Source of the DNA: CAWCDJ01 sp963796675
GTDB taxonomy: Bacteria; Acidobacteriota; Terriglobia; Bryobacterales; Bryobacteraceae
DNA: 64,000 bases
Reading direction: 5' to 3'
NCBI GenBank assembly: GCA_963796675.1
Contig: CAWCMS010000006.1
Coordinates: 124,001-188,000 of the forward strand
The translations under genes and the position numbers were made by a program. Positions within the stretch are counted from its first letter, which is position 1. Each line of letters starts with the position of its first letter. Positions 1 to 10,505 of this stretch are shown here, one piece after another. The notes under the pieces were generated by a model. The model was given only the letters and a program-made list of their open reading frames with translations. It was not told the DNA's origin and searched no databases.

Positions 1-633
1 CATGGCGCGAAAGATGTACCGCGAAGCCATCGAAGCTTTCCACGAAGGTTCGCCGAACGACCCGGTGCTGTGGAACAAGACCGGGATCGCGTACCACCAG
101 CTCCAGCAGCTCGGATAACGCCAAGAAGATTACGAGCAAGCCTTCAAGCTGAAGACACGACTACGTCGAGGCGATCAACAATCTCGGCACCATCTTATTA
201 CGCGGAAAAGAGTTACCGCCGCGCCATTAGTTGGTACAAGAAGGCGCTCAAACTCGCGCCCGACGATTCCAAATCGGCGTCCATCTACATGAACCTCGGC
301 ACCGCTTACTTCGCGCGCAAGAAATACGAAGACGCGACCGAAGACCTACCAGATCGCGCTGTCGCTCGATCCGGAGGTCTTCGAACGCCACGGCAACTAC
401 GGCGTCCTTCTGCAGGAGCGCACCGTCGCAGGAGCGCGCCAAGTACCATTTCTACGTGGCCAAGCTGTACGCCAAGGACGGCCGCAACGACCTGGCGATC
501 CAATACCTGCGCAAGGCGCTCGAAGAAGGGTTCAAGGAAAAGAAACACCTGGACGAGACTCCCGAATTTGCCGGTCTCGAAGAACCTGCCGGAATTCAAA
601 GAGCTCCTCGACAGGGAGCCGCGTGTTCTCTAG
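1..633 (+). pseudogene. TPR-repeat protein, partial and frameshifted
   Basis: Conceptual reading gives tetratricopeptide repeats spread over all three plus frames. One piece starts at base 2 and stops at 118 after a readable TPR helix pair. Further pieces follow in other frames, with typical phrases such as NLGTAYFARKKYEDA and DLAIQYLRKALEEGF. The last piece ends at a stop at 631-633, overlapping the next start by 11 bases. At least three small indels are needed to join them. The beginning probably lies outside the window. TPR proteins are protein-interaction scaffolds; no partner is evident. It could be a decayed gene or a good gene with base-calling errors. Confidence 0.6.
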
Positions 634-2515
634 GCCCTCTGCCGCGGTACTGCTCTTCCTGTTGACCGTTGGATGCGCCCGCCAGCCGGCGGTTCCCGCC
701 GTTGAAAAGATGGCGGTTCTGCGCTTTGAAAACCTGGGCCCCGATCCTTCCGCCGATTGGATGGGCCGGGCTTTCGCCGAAGTCCTCACGTCCGAACTTT
801 CCGGAGTCCCGGATCTGAACCTGGTCCCATCCAGCCGCCTGCACACGTACAGCGCAACCCTGGGCACGCGTCCTGCTGCCGCTCCCGGAATCTCGGCCGA
901 GCGCAGTTTGGCGCTAGCGGCCGGCGCCACCCGCATTGTTTACGGAAATTACGATGCGGAGGGTGGGCGCGTCCGCGTCCACCTCACCATCGAAGATCCA
1001 GGGACCGGCCGCATGCTCCAGGTGCTCTTCGCCACCGCGCCGGATGTCTATGCCGCGGCATCGAGTCTCGCGCAGAAGATCTCGCCGGGGGCGCGGCCTT
1101 ATTCCACGCGCAATACCGTGGCATTGAAGGCCTATTCCATCGCGCTCGAATCGGACGGTCCGCAAGCGATGAGCGAGCTCGAAGAGGCTATCGCCGCCGA
1201 CCCTAACTTCCCACGTCCCTATGAGTTACTGGCGCAACTTAAAGTGCAGCATCAGGATCCCGCTGGGGCTGCAGCGCTGCTGCAAGCAGCCATCGCCCGT
1301 GGCCCGGCCCTTCCCACGGATGGTAAGGCGCGGATCGAGTTCGAACTCGCCAACCTTCGCGGCGACGCCGCCGGCCGCCTGCAGGCTCTGACCGCGTTGA
1401 CCGCTGCCACCCCCGGCGATGCCAGTGCCTGGCGCTCGCTCGGCGACAGCCTCATCATGGCGCATCGCTACCGCAATTCCGTCGAAGCCTACCGGAAGGC
1501 CGTGGATCTCGACCCCGAAGACGTTACTGCCTGGAATCAGCTCGGCTACGCCAGCGCCTATGCGGGCGACTTGAATGCCGGAATCGATGCCCTGCGCCGC
1601 TACCAGGCGCTGCGCCCGGCCGATCCCAATCCTATCGATTCCATGGGCGATCTCAACCTGATGGCCGGGAAGCTCCGCGAGGCCGAACAGCTCTACCTGG
1701 AGGCCGAGAAGAAGAATCCCGCCATGCTCAACCATGCCGACCTCTTCAAGGCCGCCATGGCGCGCCTCATGACCGGCGATATCCGAGGCGCCGATGGGCT
1801 GGCGCAGCAATATGCCCAGGCGCGTGCCGCGGCCAAGGATCCGCAGGTTCCCATGTTCGATGCCGAGTGGCTGTGGCTGAGCGGACGCCGCCGCCAGGCC
1901 TGCCGCATGATGGAGACGCTCGCGCAAAGTGCCGCGCAGCCGCTCGCCACCCGCGCGAGCAACGAGCTCGCGCTCTGGTACCTGATGCTGGGCGACCGGG
2001 AGGCCGCCACACGTGCAGCCGGTTACGCCCAGCCGCCCGCTGCCGCCGCCGTCCCACGCTTTCTGCTCGCCCCCGCAGCGCCTCCCGCCGAATGGCTGCA
2101 GCGCGCCGCGGAGCTGGTGCCGAATCCCTCCGCCGCCGCGGTGCGCGACACCATGGCGAGCACGGCCCTGCTCCTTGCGAAAGAGTTCGCCGCCGCATCC
2201 CCGGTGCTCGAGCGGCTGTACAATGGCGCTGCCGGTGGGTCCGAACCGACCGTGCCGGTGGCTTTGGCCTGGACGTGGATCGAGACGGGCCGCGCGGCCG
2301 ATGCCGCGGCGCTGCTGCGAGCGAATCCGATTCCGCCGGTTGCCGGCCCGGGCCCCCTCCTTTCCCTCTACTTTCCCCGCTACCTCTACCTGCGCGCCAA
2401 AACCGCCGCGAGTCCCGAACAGGCGCGCGAAAACTATCGCCTGTTCCTGCAGCTCTCCGGCCCCGACCCGCTGGTCTGGGGCGAGGAGCAGCAGGCCCAG
2501 GCCGCGCTGCGGTAG
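623..2515 (+). CDS. TPR lipoprotein with N-terminal TolB/FlgO-like domain
   Basis: 630 residues from a GTG start. The N-terminus is a lipoprotein signal: hydrophobic AAVLLFLLTVG followed by Cys in a lipobox-like TVGC context near residue 18, so it is probably lipid-anchored in the envelope. Residues of about 28-150 (MAVLRFENLGP... opening) resemble the TolB-N/FlgO-like fold often paired with TPRs in acidobacterial proteins. From about 160 to the C-terminus there are degenerate TPR units, for example around SVEAYRKAVDLDPEDVTAW. The start overlaps the preceding TPR remnant, suggesting an ancestral co-transcribed TPR pair. An ADOP permease follows 36 bases downstream on the same strand. Function is unknown; a scaffold or periplasmic adaptor is the safest guess. 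Confidence 0.75.
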   Translation: MFSRPSAAVLLFLLTVGCARQPAVPAVEKMAVLRFENLGPDPSADWMGRAFAEVLTSELSGVPDLNLVPSSRLHTYSATLGTRPAAAPGISAERSLALAAGATRIVYGNYDAEGGRVRVHLTIEDPGTGRMLQVLFATAPDVYAAASSLAQKISPGARPYSTRNTVALKAYSIALESDGPQAMSELEEAIAADPNFPRPYELLAQLKVQHQDPAGAAALLQAAIARGPALPTDGKARIEFELANLRGDAAGRLQALTALTAATPGDASAWRSLGDSLIMAHRYRNSVEAYRKAVDLDPEDVTAWNQLGYASAYAGDLNAGIDALRRYQALRPADPNPIDSMGDLNLMAGKLREAEQLYLEAEKKNPAMLNHADLFKAAMARLMTGDIRGADGLAQQYAQARAAAKDPQVPMFDAEWLWLSGRRRQACRMMETLAQSAAQPLATRASNELALWYLMLGDREAATRAAGYAQPPAAAAVPRFLLAPAAPPAEWLQRAAELVPNPSAAAVRDTMASTALLLAKEFAAASPVLERLYNGAAGGSEPTVPVALAWTWIETGRAADAAALLRANPIPPVAGPGPLLSLYFPRYLYLRAKTAASPEQARENYRLFLQLSGPDPLVWGEEQQAQAALR

Positions 2516-2551
2516 CTGCTAACCTCTTCGAGTCCTGCGAGTCCAATCCGC

Positions 2552-4966
2552 ATGCTGCTACAGGACCTGCGACACGGCGCCCGCTCCCTGCGCCGCAGCC
2601 CCGGATTCACCGCCGTCGCGGTGATCGCGCTGGCGCTCGGCATCGGTGCGAACACCGCCGTCTTCAGCGTGGTGAATGCCGTGCTGCTGCGTCCGCTCGC
2701 CTATCGCGATCCTGGCCGCCTGGTTACCCTTCTGCACGATGGCTCGAACCCGGTCGCCGTAGCCAATTACCTCGACTGGCGCGACCAGAGCCGCTCCTTC
2801 GAGACCATAGCGGCCGCCGACTATTGGAGGCCGAACCTGACCGGCGTCGACGCGCCCGAACATCTCTACGGCCTCAAAGTGACGCAGAACCTGCTGCCGA
2901 TGCTCGGCATCGAGCCGCTGCTCGGGCGCGTGTTCGTGCCGGGAGAGGACCAGCCTGGCGCCGAGCACGAAACCATCCTGAGCTATGGCCTGTGGCAGCG
3001 CCGCTTCAACGGCGATCGGGGCGTGCTGGGCCGCCTCGTGACGCTCGATGGCGAGGGCTTCCGCGTGGTCGGCATCATGCCGCAGGGCTTCCATTTTGCG
3101 CCGTTCTGGGCCACGCGCGCCGAACTCTGGGTGCCCGACGCCTTCCGTGCCGCCGATCGCACTCGCGAAGGCAACCACCTCCGTGTCTTTGCGCGCCTGA
3201 AATCCGGGGTGAGCCTCGAGCAGGCGCGCGCCGAGATCCGCACCGTCACCGCGCGCCTGGAGCGGCAGTATCCCGGAACCAATCGCAATGTGCGGGTGAC
3301 GCCCCTGCGGGAAAACGTCGTCGGCAAGGTGGAAACGCCGCTCCTGATTCTGCTCGGCGCGGTGGGGCTGGTGCTGCTGATCGCCTGCGCGAACGTGGCC
3401 CACATGCTGCTCGCCCGTGCGTCCTCGCGCCGTAAGGAACTGGCGGTTCGCGGAGCGCTGGGGGCGGGACGGGTGCGGATCGCCGCGCAGCTTCTTACCG
3501 AGAATCTGCTGCTGGCGGCGCTCGGCGGAGCGGCCGGCATGGCGATCGCGTGGTGGGGCACTCGCGCATTGCGCGTTCTCAGTCCCGCTAATCTGCCTCG
3601 TGTGGATTCGGTGGCCATCGACGGTGGGGCGGCGCTCTTCCTGGTCGCGGCCACCCTTGCCACCGGACTGATCTTCGGCCTGGTGCCGGCCCTGCGAGTC
3701 TCTTCGATGAACCTGGCCGGTGCGCTGAAGGACGCGGCCCGCGGATCGAGCGAAAGCTTCGGCCGCAACCGCCTGCGCGGCGTGCTCGTAGCCTCGGAGT
3801 TCGCTCTGGCGCTGGTCCTGCTGATTGGTGCGGGCCTGATGGTCCGCAGCTTCTTCGCGCTGCGCTCGGTCGACCCCGGCTTCCGCCCCGACCATGTGAT
3901 CTCGATGGTCGTCTCGGTGGCCGGCTCGCCCGAAGCCGATGCCGGCCGCCGCGAGGTCTTCTATCGCCAGTTGCTCGACCGGGTGCGTGCGCTTCCAGGC
4001 GTCGCAGCCGCGGGCGGCATCAATCATCTGCCTCTGGCCGGCGATCTCTGGGGATGGTCGTTCACCATCGCGGGCCGCCCGAAGCCGAACCCCGGAGAAG
4101 CCCCTGGGGCGGTCTATCGCATCATCATGCCCGGGTATCTGGAGACCATGCGGCTCCCGGTGCTCCGCGGCCGCGGCATCTCGCCCCGCGACGATTCCGG
4201 CGCGCCTGCAGTGGTGCTGATCAACGAGCGCGCCGCCGCCCGCTATTGGCCCGGCGAAGATCCGATCGGCAAGCAGGTGAGTTTCGACGGCCGTGTCTGG
4301 ATCACCATCGTCGGCATCGTGAAGAACGCGAAGCAGGGCGACTGGGCGGACGAGATCGATCCCGAAGTCTACCTGCCGGCGTTGCAGAACCACGCTTTCC
4401 TTGAGGATCCCGGCGTGCACTTCGCGTATCTCACGCTGGTGGTGCGGACCGTGGGCGACCCGGCCGCGCTGGCGCCCGCCCTCAAGCAGACAGTCTGGTC
4501 GTTCGATCGCAACCTGCCGGTTTCGGAGGTGCTGACGATGGACCGCGTGGTGGCCGAGGCGACCGCCGCCCCGCGCTTCGAAATGCTGCTGCTCGGTGTC
4601 TTCGCCGCCATCGCACTGGTGCTGGCCGCCGTGGGCATCTACGGCGTGATGAGCTACTCGGTGGCGCGCCGCACGCAGGAGATCGGCATCCGCGTGTCGC
4701 TGGGCGCGACCCGGCGCGATGTCCTCACGATGGTGGTGCGGCAGGCCATGGCATTAGTGCTGATGGGCGCTGCCGTGGGCCTGGCCGGCGCCCTGATGCT
4801 CGCGCGCCTCATGTCCGGGATGCTCTACGGCGTGCGTCCGGCCGACCCGCTGACCTTCGCTGCCGTTGCGTTACTCCTCGCGTTGGTCGCGCTCGCCGCC
4901 GCCGCGATCCCCGCGCTCCGCGCCACCCGCATCGACCCCCTCGTCGCGCTGAGAGAGGTAGGATAG
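2552..4966 (+). CDS. ADOP-type ABC transporter permease (MacB/FtsX fold)
   Basis: 804 residues. It opens with QDLRHGARSLRRSPGFTA followed by a membrane segment and the signature ALGIGANTAVFSVVNAVLLRPL, typical of acidobacterial duplicated orphan permeases. A MacB periplasmic core domain (about 45-260) is followed by three FtsX membrane segments (about 280-430). A second MacB-core/FtsX half (about 440-800) ends in the family-typical ATRIDPLVALREVG. It lacks the roughly 70-residue cytoplasmic prefix seen in the paralogue at 42398-45057. No ATPase gene is adjacent, as is usual for these orphan permeases. The substrate cannot be predicted; relatives export macrolides, lipoproteins or peptides. 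Confidence 0.9.
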   Translation: MLLQDLRHGARSLRRSPGFTAVAVIALALGIGANTAVFSVVNAVLLRPLAYRDPGRLVTLLHDGSNPVAVANYLDWRDQSRSFETIAAADYWRPNLTGVDAPEHLYGLKVTQNLLPMLGIEPLLGRVFVPGEDQPGAEHETILSYGLWQRRFNGDRGVLGRLVTLDGEGFRVVGIMPQGFHFAPFWATRAELWVPDAFRAADRTREGNHLRVFARLKSGVSLEQARAEIRTVTARLERQYPGTNRNVRVTPLRENVVGKVETPLLILLGAVGLVLLIACANVAHMLLARASSRRKELAVRGALGAGRVRIAAQLLTENLLLAALGGAAGMAIAWWGTRALRVLSPANLPRVDSVAIDGGAALFLVAATLATGLIFGLVPALRVSSMNLAGALKDAARGSSESFGRNRLRGVLVASEFALALVLLIGAGLMVRSFFALRSVDPGFRPDHVISMVVSVAGSPEADAGRREVFYRQLLDRVRALPGVAAAGGINHLPLAGDLWGWSFTIAGRPKPNPGEAPGAVYRIIMPGYLETMRLPVLRGRGISPRDDSGAPAVVLINERAAARYWPGEDPIGKQVSFDGRVWITIVGIVKNAKQGDWADEIDPEVYLPALQNHAFLEDPGVHFAYLTLVVRTVGDPAALAPALKQTVWSFDRNLPVSEVLTMDRVVAEATAAPRFEMLLLGVFAAIALVLAAVGIYGVMSYSVARRTQEIGIRVSLGATRRDVLTMVVRQAMALVLMGAAVGLAGALMLARLMSGMLYGVRPADPLTFAAVALLLALVALAAAAIPALRATRIDPLVALREVG

Positions 4967-5113
4967 GCCTCCCGGCATGTCCAAGGCGAGCGCAGCTCGT
5001 CCGAGCTTTTCGCATGGTCCGGGCGCGCTGCCGCGCGCCGTGGGCAGACCAGGAGCTCTACCCTACTGCGGTAATCTAGAAAGACGGTTGGACATCCGCC
5101 CGTTTCTTCCAAG

Positions 5114-8100
5114 ATGAAAAAACTGCTTGCTCTGAACCGCAGCGAAATCGCGATTCGTATCCTCCGCGCGGCCAACGAACTCGGCCTGCGCACCGTCGCC
5201 ATCTATTCCCAGGAAGACCGCCTCGCTTTGCATCGTTTCAAAGCCGATGAAGCCTACCTGGTGGGAGAAGGCAAAGGACCCGTCGAAGCCTACCTCGATG
5301 TGGAAGGCATCGTCGACCTGGCGCGCGAAAAAGAGGTCGACGCCATCCATCCCGGCTACGGCTTCCTCTCGGAAAATCCCGCCCTGGCGCGCGCCTGCGA
5401 TCGAGCCGGCATCACCTTCATCGGGCCGAACGCGGAGTTGCTCGATCTCCTGGGTGACAAGACCGCCGCCCGCCGCCTCGCGCAGAAGGCCGGCATCCCC
5501 GTCGTGCCCGGCACCGAGACCGCCGTCAGCGACCCGCGCAAGGCCGAGAAAATCGCCGCCGAGATCGGCTTCCCGCTCATCATCAAGGCAGCTTTCGGGG
5601 GCGGAGGCCGCGGCATGCGCGTAGTGGACCGCGCGGCCGAATTCACCGGACGCCTGGAAGAGGCTCGCCGCGAAGCCGCCGCCGCCTTCGGCAACGACGC
5701 CGTTTTCCTCGAGCGCTTCGTGCGCCGCGCGCGCCACATCGAAGTCCAGATCCTGGGCGATCGCCACGGCAACATCCTGCACCTCTATGAGCGCGACTGC
5801 TCCGTGCAGCGCCGCCATCAGAAGGTGGTCGAGGTGGCTCCAGCCGTCTCGCTCGATCCCAAGATCCGCGCCGCGCTGGCCGATGCCGCGGTGCGCCTCG
5901 CCAGGGCCGCCGGCTATTACAACGCCGGCACCGTCGAATTCCTGGTGGATGCCGATTCGGGCGACTGGTATTTCATCGAGGTCAACCCGCGCATCCAGGT
6001 GGAGCACACCGTCACCGAAATGGTGACCGGCATCGACCTCGTGCGCAGCCAGATCCAGGTGGCGCAGGGCCTCGATCTCCACGGCCCCGAAATGAACCTG
6101 CCCGCGCAGGACGCCGTCCCGATCTACGGCTATGCGCTGCAATGCCGCATCACCACGGAGGACCCGGCCAATGGCTTCGTCCCCGACTACGGCAAGATTT
6201 CGACCTACCGCTCGCCCGCCGGCTTCGGCATCCGGCTCGACGGCGGCTCGGCCTACAGCGGCGCGGTCATCACGCCCTATTACGATTCGCTGCTGGTGAA
6301 GACCACCGCCTGGGGCAGGGAATTCAGCCACGCCTGCCAGCGCATGGACCGCAGCCTGCGCGAGTTCCGCGTGCGCGGCGTGAAGACCAACATTCCCTTC
6401 CTGGAAAATGTGGTCAACCACCCGGATTTCCAGGCCGGCAATGTTACGACGCGCTGGCTCGAAGAGACGCCGGAGCTGTTCCGCTTCGTCCCCCGCCGCG
6501 ACCGCGCCACCAAGATCCTCACGTACCTCGCCGATGTGATCGTCAACGGCAACCCGACCATCGCCGGCAAACCCGCGCCGCGCCGCATCGGTACTCCGCC
6601 GGTGCCGCGCCACGATTCCTCCGCGCCGCCCGCGGGCACGCGCCAGATCCTGCTCGAACAGGGGCCCGAAGGCCTGGCCGAATGGGTCGCGAAGCAGAAG
6701 CGCCTGCTGATGACCGACACCACGTTCCGCGACGCACACCAGTCGCTGCTGGCCACGCGCGTCCGCACCTACGACATGACGGCCATCGCGAACTTCGTCT
6801 CGCACCGGCTCTCCGGCCTCTTCAGCCTGGAGATGTGGGGCGGCGCAACCTTCGACGTGGCCATGCGGTTCCTCCATGAGGATCCTTTCCAGCGCCTCCG
6901 CCGTCTGCGTGAAGCCATTCCGAACATCTGCTTCCAGATGCTGCTGCGCGCGTCGAACGCGGTGGGCTACACGGCCTATCCCGACAACGTGGTCTCGGAG
7001 TTCATCTACGAGGCCGCGGCGCAGGGCATCGACATCTTCCGCATCTTCGATTCGCTCAACTGGCTGCCCAATATGAAGGTGTCGATGGAGGCGGTGCGCA
7101 AGACCCGCTCCGTCTGCGAAGCGGCCATCTGCTACACGGGCGATATCCTCGACCCCAAGCGTGACAAGTACTCGCTCGAATATTACGTGAAGATGGCGAA
7201 GGAAGTGGAGCGCATGGGCGCCCACATGCTCGCCATCAAGGATATGGCCGGGCTATGTAAGCCCTACGCCGCCGAGAAGCTGGTCAAAACGCTGCGGCAG
7301 GAGATCGGCATCCCGATCCACTTCCACACGCACGATACCAGCGGCCTGAACGCTGCTTCCGTGCTGAAGGCCGCCGAAGCGGGCGTGCACATCGCCGATG
7401 GCGCCATCGCTTCGATGAGCGGGCAGACCAGCCAGCCGAATCTCAACTCCATCGTCGCCTCGCTCAATCACACGCGGCGCGATACCAAGCTCGATCTCGC
7501 CGCGCTCAACCAGTACGCGGACTATTGGGAGACCGTGCGTGAGTTCTACGCGCCGTTCGATACCGGTCCGAAGTCGGGAACGGCCGAGGTGTACATTCAC
7601 GAGATGCCCGGCGGGCAGTACACCAACCTCAAGGAGCAGGCCGAATCGATGGGCCTGGGCGCGCGCTGGCACGAGATCGCCCAGACCTATGCCGACGTCA
7701 ACATGGCGTTCGGCGACATCGTGAAGGTCACGCCTTCGAGCAAGGTGGTGGGCGATATGGCGATCTTCCTGGTCAACCACAACATGACCATGCAGCAGTT
7801 CGAGCGCCTCACGCCCGATCACAACCTGACGCTGCCGACCTCGGTGATCGAAATGTTCGAGGGCGCTCTCGGCGAGCCCGATGGCGGATGGCCGAAGCCG
7901 CTGCAGAAGATCATCCTGCGCGGCGGCAAGCCGCAACGCGGGCGTCCGGGAGCACACCTGCCGAAGGTGGATCTCGACGAGACTGCCGCGGTGGTCGAAA
8001 AGAAGATCGGCCGCAAGCCTTCGCGCGACGAGGTGCTCAGCTACCTGATGTATCCCGACGTCTTCGTGAAGTTCGCGCGCGCCCACCAGAATTTCGGAGA

Positions 8101-8550
8101 TGTCGAAGTGCTGCCGACCCCGCAGTTCTATTACGGCATGGAGCGCGGTGAAGCATCCCGGTGGAACTCGAGCCCGGCAAAACGCTGGTGGTGAAGTTCC
8201 AGACCGTGGGCGAGCCGCATCCGGACGGCACCCGCACGGTGTTCTTCGAACTGAACGGCCAGCCGCGCGAGGTTTCGGTGCGCGACCGCTCTCTCGAAGT
8301 GAAGGAGCAGGCCAAGCCCAAGGCCGACCCCAACGTGCCTGGCCAGATCGGCGCGCCGATCCCCGGCGTGGTTTCGACCGTGGCGGTGGAACTGAACCAG
8401 AAGATCGCGAAAGGCGACCGCCTGCTGGTGATGGAAGCGATGAAGATGCAGAGCACCGTCTACGCGCCCGTGGGTGGCACCGTCAAGCAGATGCTGGTGC
8501 AGCCCGGCCAGCACGTGGAGGCCAAGGACCTGCTGCTGGTGATCGAGTAG
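5114..8550 (+). CDS. pyc: pyruvate carboxylase, with one frameshift before the biotin domain
   Basis: Carboxylates pyruvate to oxaloacetate (EC 6.4.1.1) using ATP, bicarbonate and biotin; cytoplasmic, anaplerotic. Order: biotin carboxylase with ATP-grasp (about 1-450, glycine-rich GGGGRGMRVV near 163), carboxyltransferase (from about 535, signature DTTFRDAHQS, metal-binding HFHTHDTSG), conserved PYC/OADA region, then a biotinyl domain with EAMKMQ (biotin Lys codon at 8443-8445, about residue 1111 if the frame is restored). The first frame is open from 5114 to 8194, but the family sequence leaves it near 8150-8156 and continues one frame over to the stop at 8548-8550. One missing base near 8153 would restore a protein of about 1146 residues, the usual length. 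As written, the biotin-carrier domain is separated. Its DNA was copied into the chimeric pseudogenes around 18.5, 24.6 and 25.8 kb. Confidence 0.9.
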
Positions 8551-8882
8551 AGCCGAGTCGGGCAGCGCAGCATTTGTCATAGGCGGAATCAGCTCTCACG
8601 GACATCTCAGGAAAGTTCTGCCTGTCGGACGTCCGGCCCGCGGGTGCTGTTTTCGAGACCTAACTTACAGGTGCCTGCAAAGCAGATCAATCATCCGCGC
8701 GTAGGCGACTAAAAGTCAACGCATCGGGTGCTATTCAAGGATGGAAGGGCGTTCGTCAGGAGTGATCTCCCGCAACCGGACTTGGGGATGGCCGTCGACG
8801 GGGCATCCGCGCATCGGGCGTGATACGGCCAAATGGAGTCCGGCGGAGGCTCGTCGCCCTATCCAGCAGGTCGATATGGACC
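8551..8882. other. convergent intergenic region, no gene recognised
   Basis: 332 bases between the stop of pyruvate carboxylase (plus) and the stop of the TPR protein (minus). Short reading frames here lack recognisable domains. No clear terminator stem with a T-run, tRNA or repeat was seen. Confidence 0.5.
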
Positions 8883-10505
8883 TCAACGCTTTTGAAGGTA
8901 GGCGCGGGCATGCGAAATTTCGGGCCTTTCGCTATCCGGGTTTTCGCAAAGCCGAAGCAACTCCGAGTAGCGCTCGATTGCCTTCGGTCTGTTGCCGGAG
9001 AGTTCGGCGGAGTGCGCGGCGCCGTACGTGGCATGGAACCGTTTCGGAGAGCTTCCGAGCACCGATTCGAACTCGGGAAGCGCCCTGCCCGGCTGATTCA
9101 ATTCCATCAGCAGGTCGCCCAGCAGTTCGCGGGCGGGCAGCACGGGCCCCGGCGTTACCGGATGTTTCTCGGTCTTGTCCTCCAAATCGGCCGCGGAGCG
9201 CATCCAACGCAACGCGGCCTGATTCTCCGCCCTCGCATGTGCGACCCAGGCCGATGCGGCCAGCCGCTGCACTTCCACCACTGTGCTCCAGGGGTACTCT
9301 TCTTTCGACCGGCTCAGCGCCCGTTGAATGTCCGCTAGTTCTGCGACTTCGGCCTCCGCCAAAGCGGTGTCCCCGATGCGCGCCGCCCCCAGGGCTCGGG
9401 CGAAATGTGTGGTGGCTTCGGCGTATCGGAAGCGGCCCCACGGGAATCCCGCCGGGTGCACACCCAGAGCCGCGGCGTCCGGCCAGTTGCGGCGCTCCAG
9501 CGCGAATCGCGCGGGAATGGCGGCAAACGCATAGGCCGCCTGAAATACTTCGAAATCGACTGTGGTTGCCGCCGCCGCCTGCGCCACAACCGCCCCGGCT
9601 TTCCGATCCTGGCAGGTCTGGAGATACGCGTAGACCAGGTAATCCATGGCGTGCAGTCCATCCTGCGTGATGGCTCCCGGCGACGATTGGGCCGCGTGGC
9701 TCCGCGCCGCGGCCTCCGAGGCGATATTCGAGTCGATCGATTCCTGCCAGAGTCCAAGCCTGGTGAAGATATGCGAGGGCATGTGCAACGCGTGCGGCAC
9801 CGCCGGAGCGATCTTCGCGTAAGCGCGCGCCGCACGCAGACCCAGGCGGGCAAGCGCCGCAGAGTCATAACTGTGAATCAGGTAATGCGCGATTCCGGGA
9901 TGGTCGGGTTCCTCGATCAGAAGGCGATTCAGGATGGAGGCGGCGTGCTTCTGGCTAGCGTAGGTTTTGTCGAAGGCAGGCGCGGTTCCGAGCAGCGAGA
10001 GGGCAAAGAAGATGGCAGCCTCGTGATCCTCGGGGTACCGGGCGGAAAGGTGCTGCATGGAACTGCTCCAGGCCAGCGCCCGCTCCCGGTGCGGTACTTT
10101 GTCCGAGTCCTTATAGAAGGCCTCAATCGCCGCGATGTAATCGCGCTCGCGCGTGGTCTTTGCGGAGGCCGCTTTGGCCTTCTCCACCGCGGCCCTGCCT
10201 TCCCTCAGATCGGCCGCCGATGGGGGCAGCCAGACGGGATGATAGTGGCTCATCGCGATGCCCCAGTAGCCCATCGCGCACCCCGGGTCGATTCGCGTGG
10301 TTCCAGAAAACGCCTTCTCCGCCTCGTCGTACCAGAACGAGTGCAGGAGTGCCACGCCGCGCTCAAAAGTCTCTTGCGCCGCTGGAGTACAGGAAACCGG
10401 GAAGCGGACCGCGCCAATCTGAGCCCGGTGCTGGCCATAAGCCGGGAAAAGGCCGATGGCCAGCACGAACGCCGTCCGAAGCAGCTGGTCAGTGGTCGCG
10501 GTCAT
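8883..10505 (-). CDS. secreted TPR-like hypothetical protein
   Basis: About 540 residues from the ATG at 10505. That start gives MTATTDQLLRTAFVLAIGLFPAYG, a plausible signal peptide, whereas the longer reading frame to 10625 adds an uncharged leader unlike a signal. Repeats of helix pairs with TPR character run throughout (GVALLHSFWYDEAEKAF near residue 55; ALRWMRSAADLEDKTEKHP near 440; a C-terminal GNRPKAIERYSELLRL unit). Conserved phrases such as CAMGYWGIAMSHYHP and HMPSHIFTRLGLW are typical of a widespread, uncharacterised secreted family. The start codon lies 17 bases inside the upstream haloperoxidase-like gene, so the two are probably translationally coupled. Function unknown. Confidence 0.8.
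   Translation of the reverse strand: MTATTDQLLRTAFVLAIGLFPAYGQHRAQIGAVRFPVSCTPAAQETFERGVALLHSFWYDEAEKAFSGTTRIDPGCAMGYWGIAMSHYHPVWLPPSAADLREGRAAVEKAKAASAKTTRERDYIAAIEAFYKDSDKVPHRERALAWSSSMQHLSARYPEDHEAAIFFALSLLGTAPAFDKTYASQKHAASILNRLLIEEPDHPGIAHYLIHSYDSAALARLGLRAARAYAKIAPAVPHALHMPSHIFTRLGLWQESIDSNIASEAAARSHAAQSSPGAITQDGLHAMDYLVYAYLQTCQDRKAGAVVAQAAAATTVDFEVFQAAYAFAAIPARFALERRNWPDAAALGVHPAGFPWGRFRYAEATTHFARALGAARIGDTALAEAEVAELADIQRALSRSKEEYPWSTVVEVQRLAASAWVAHARAENQAALRWMRSAADLEDKTEKHPVTPGPVLPARELLGDLLMELNQPGRALPEFESVLGSSPKRFHATYGAAHSAELSGNRPKAIERYSELLRLCENPDSERPEISHARAYLQKR

Noticed and set aside
5063..7225. 720-codon minus-strand frame
   Set aside because: Shadow of pyruvate carboxylase; no motif, while the plus frame shows all catalytic motifs.
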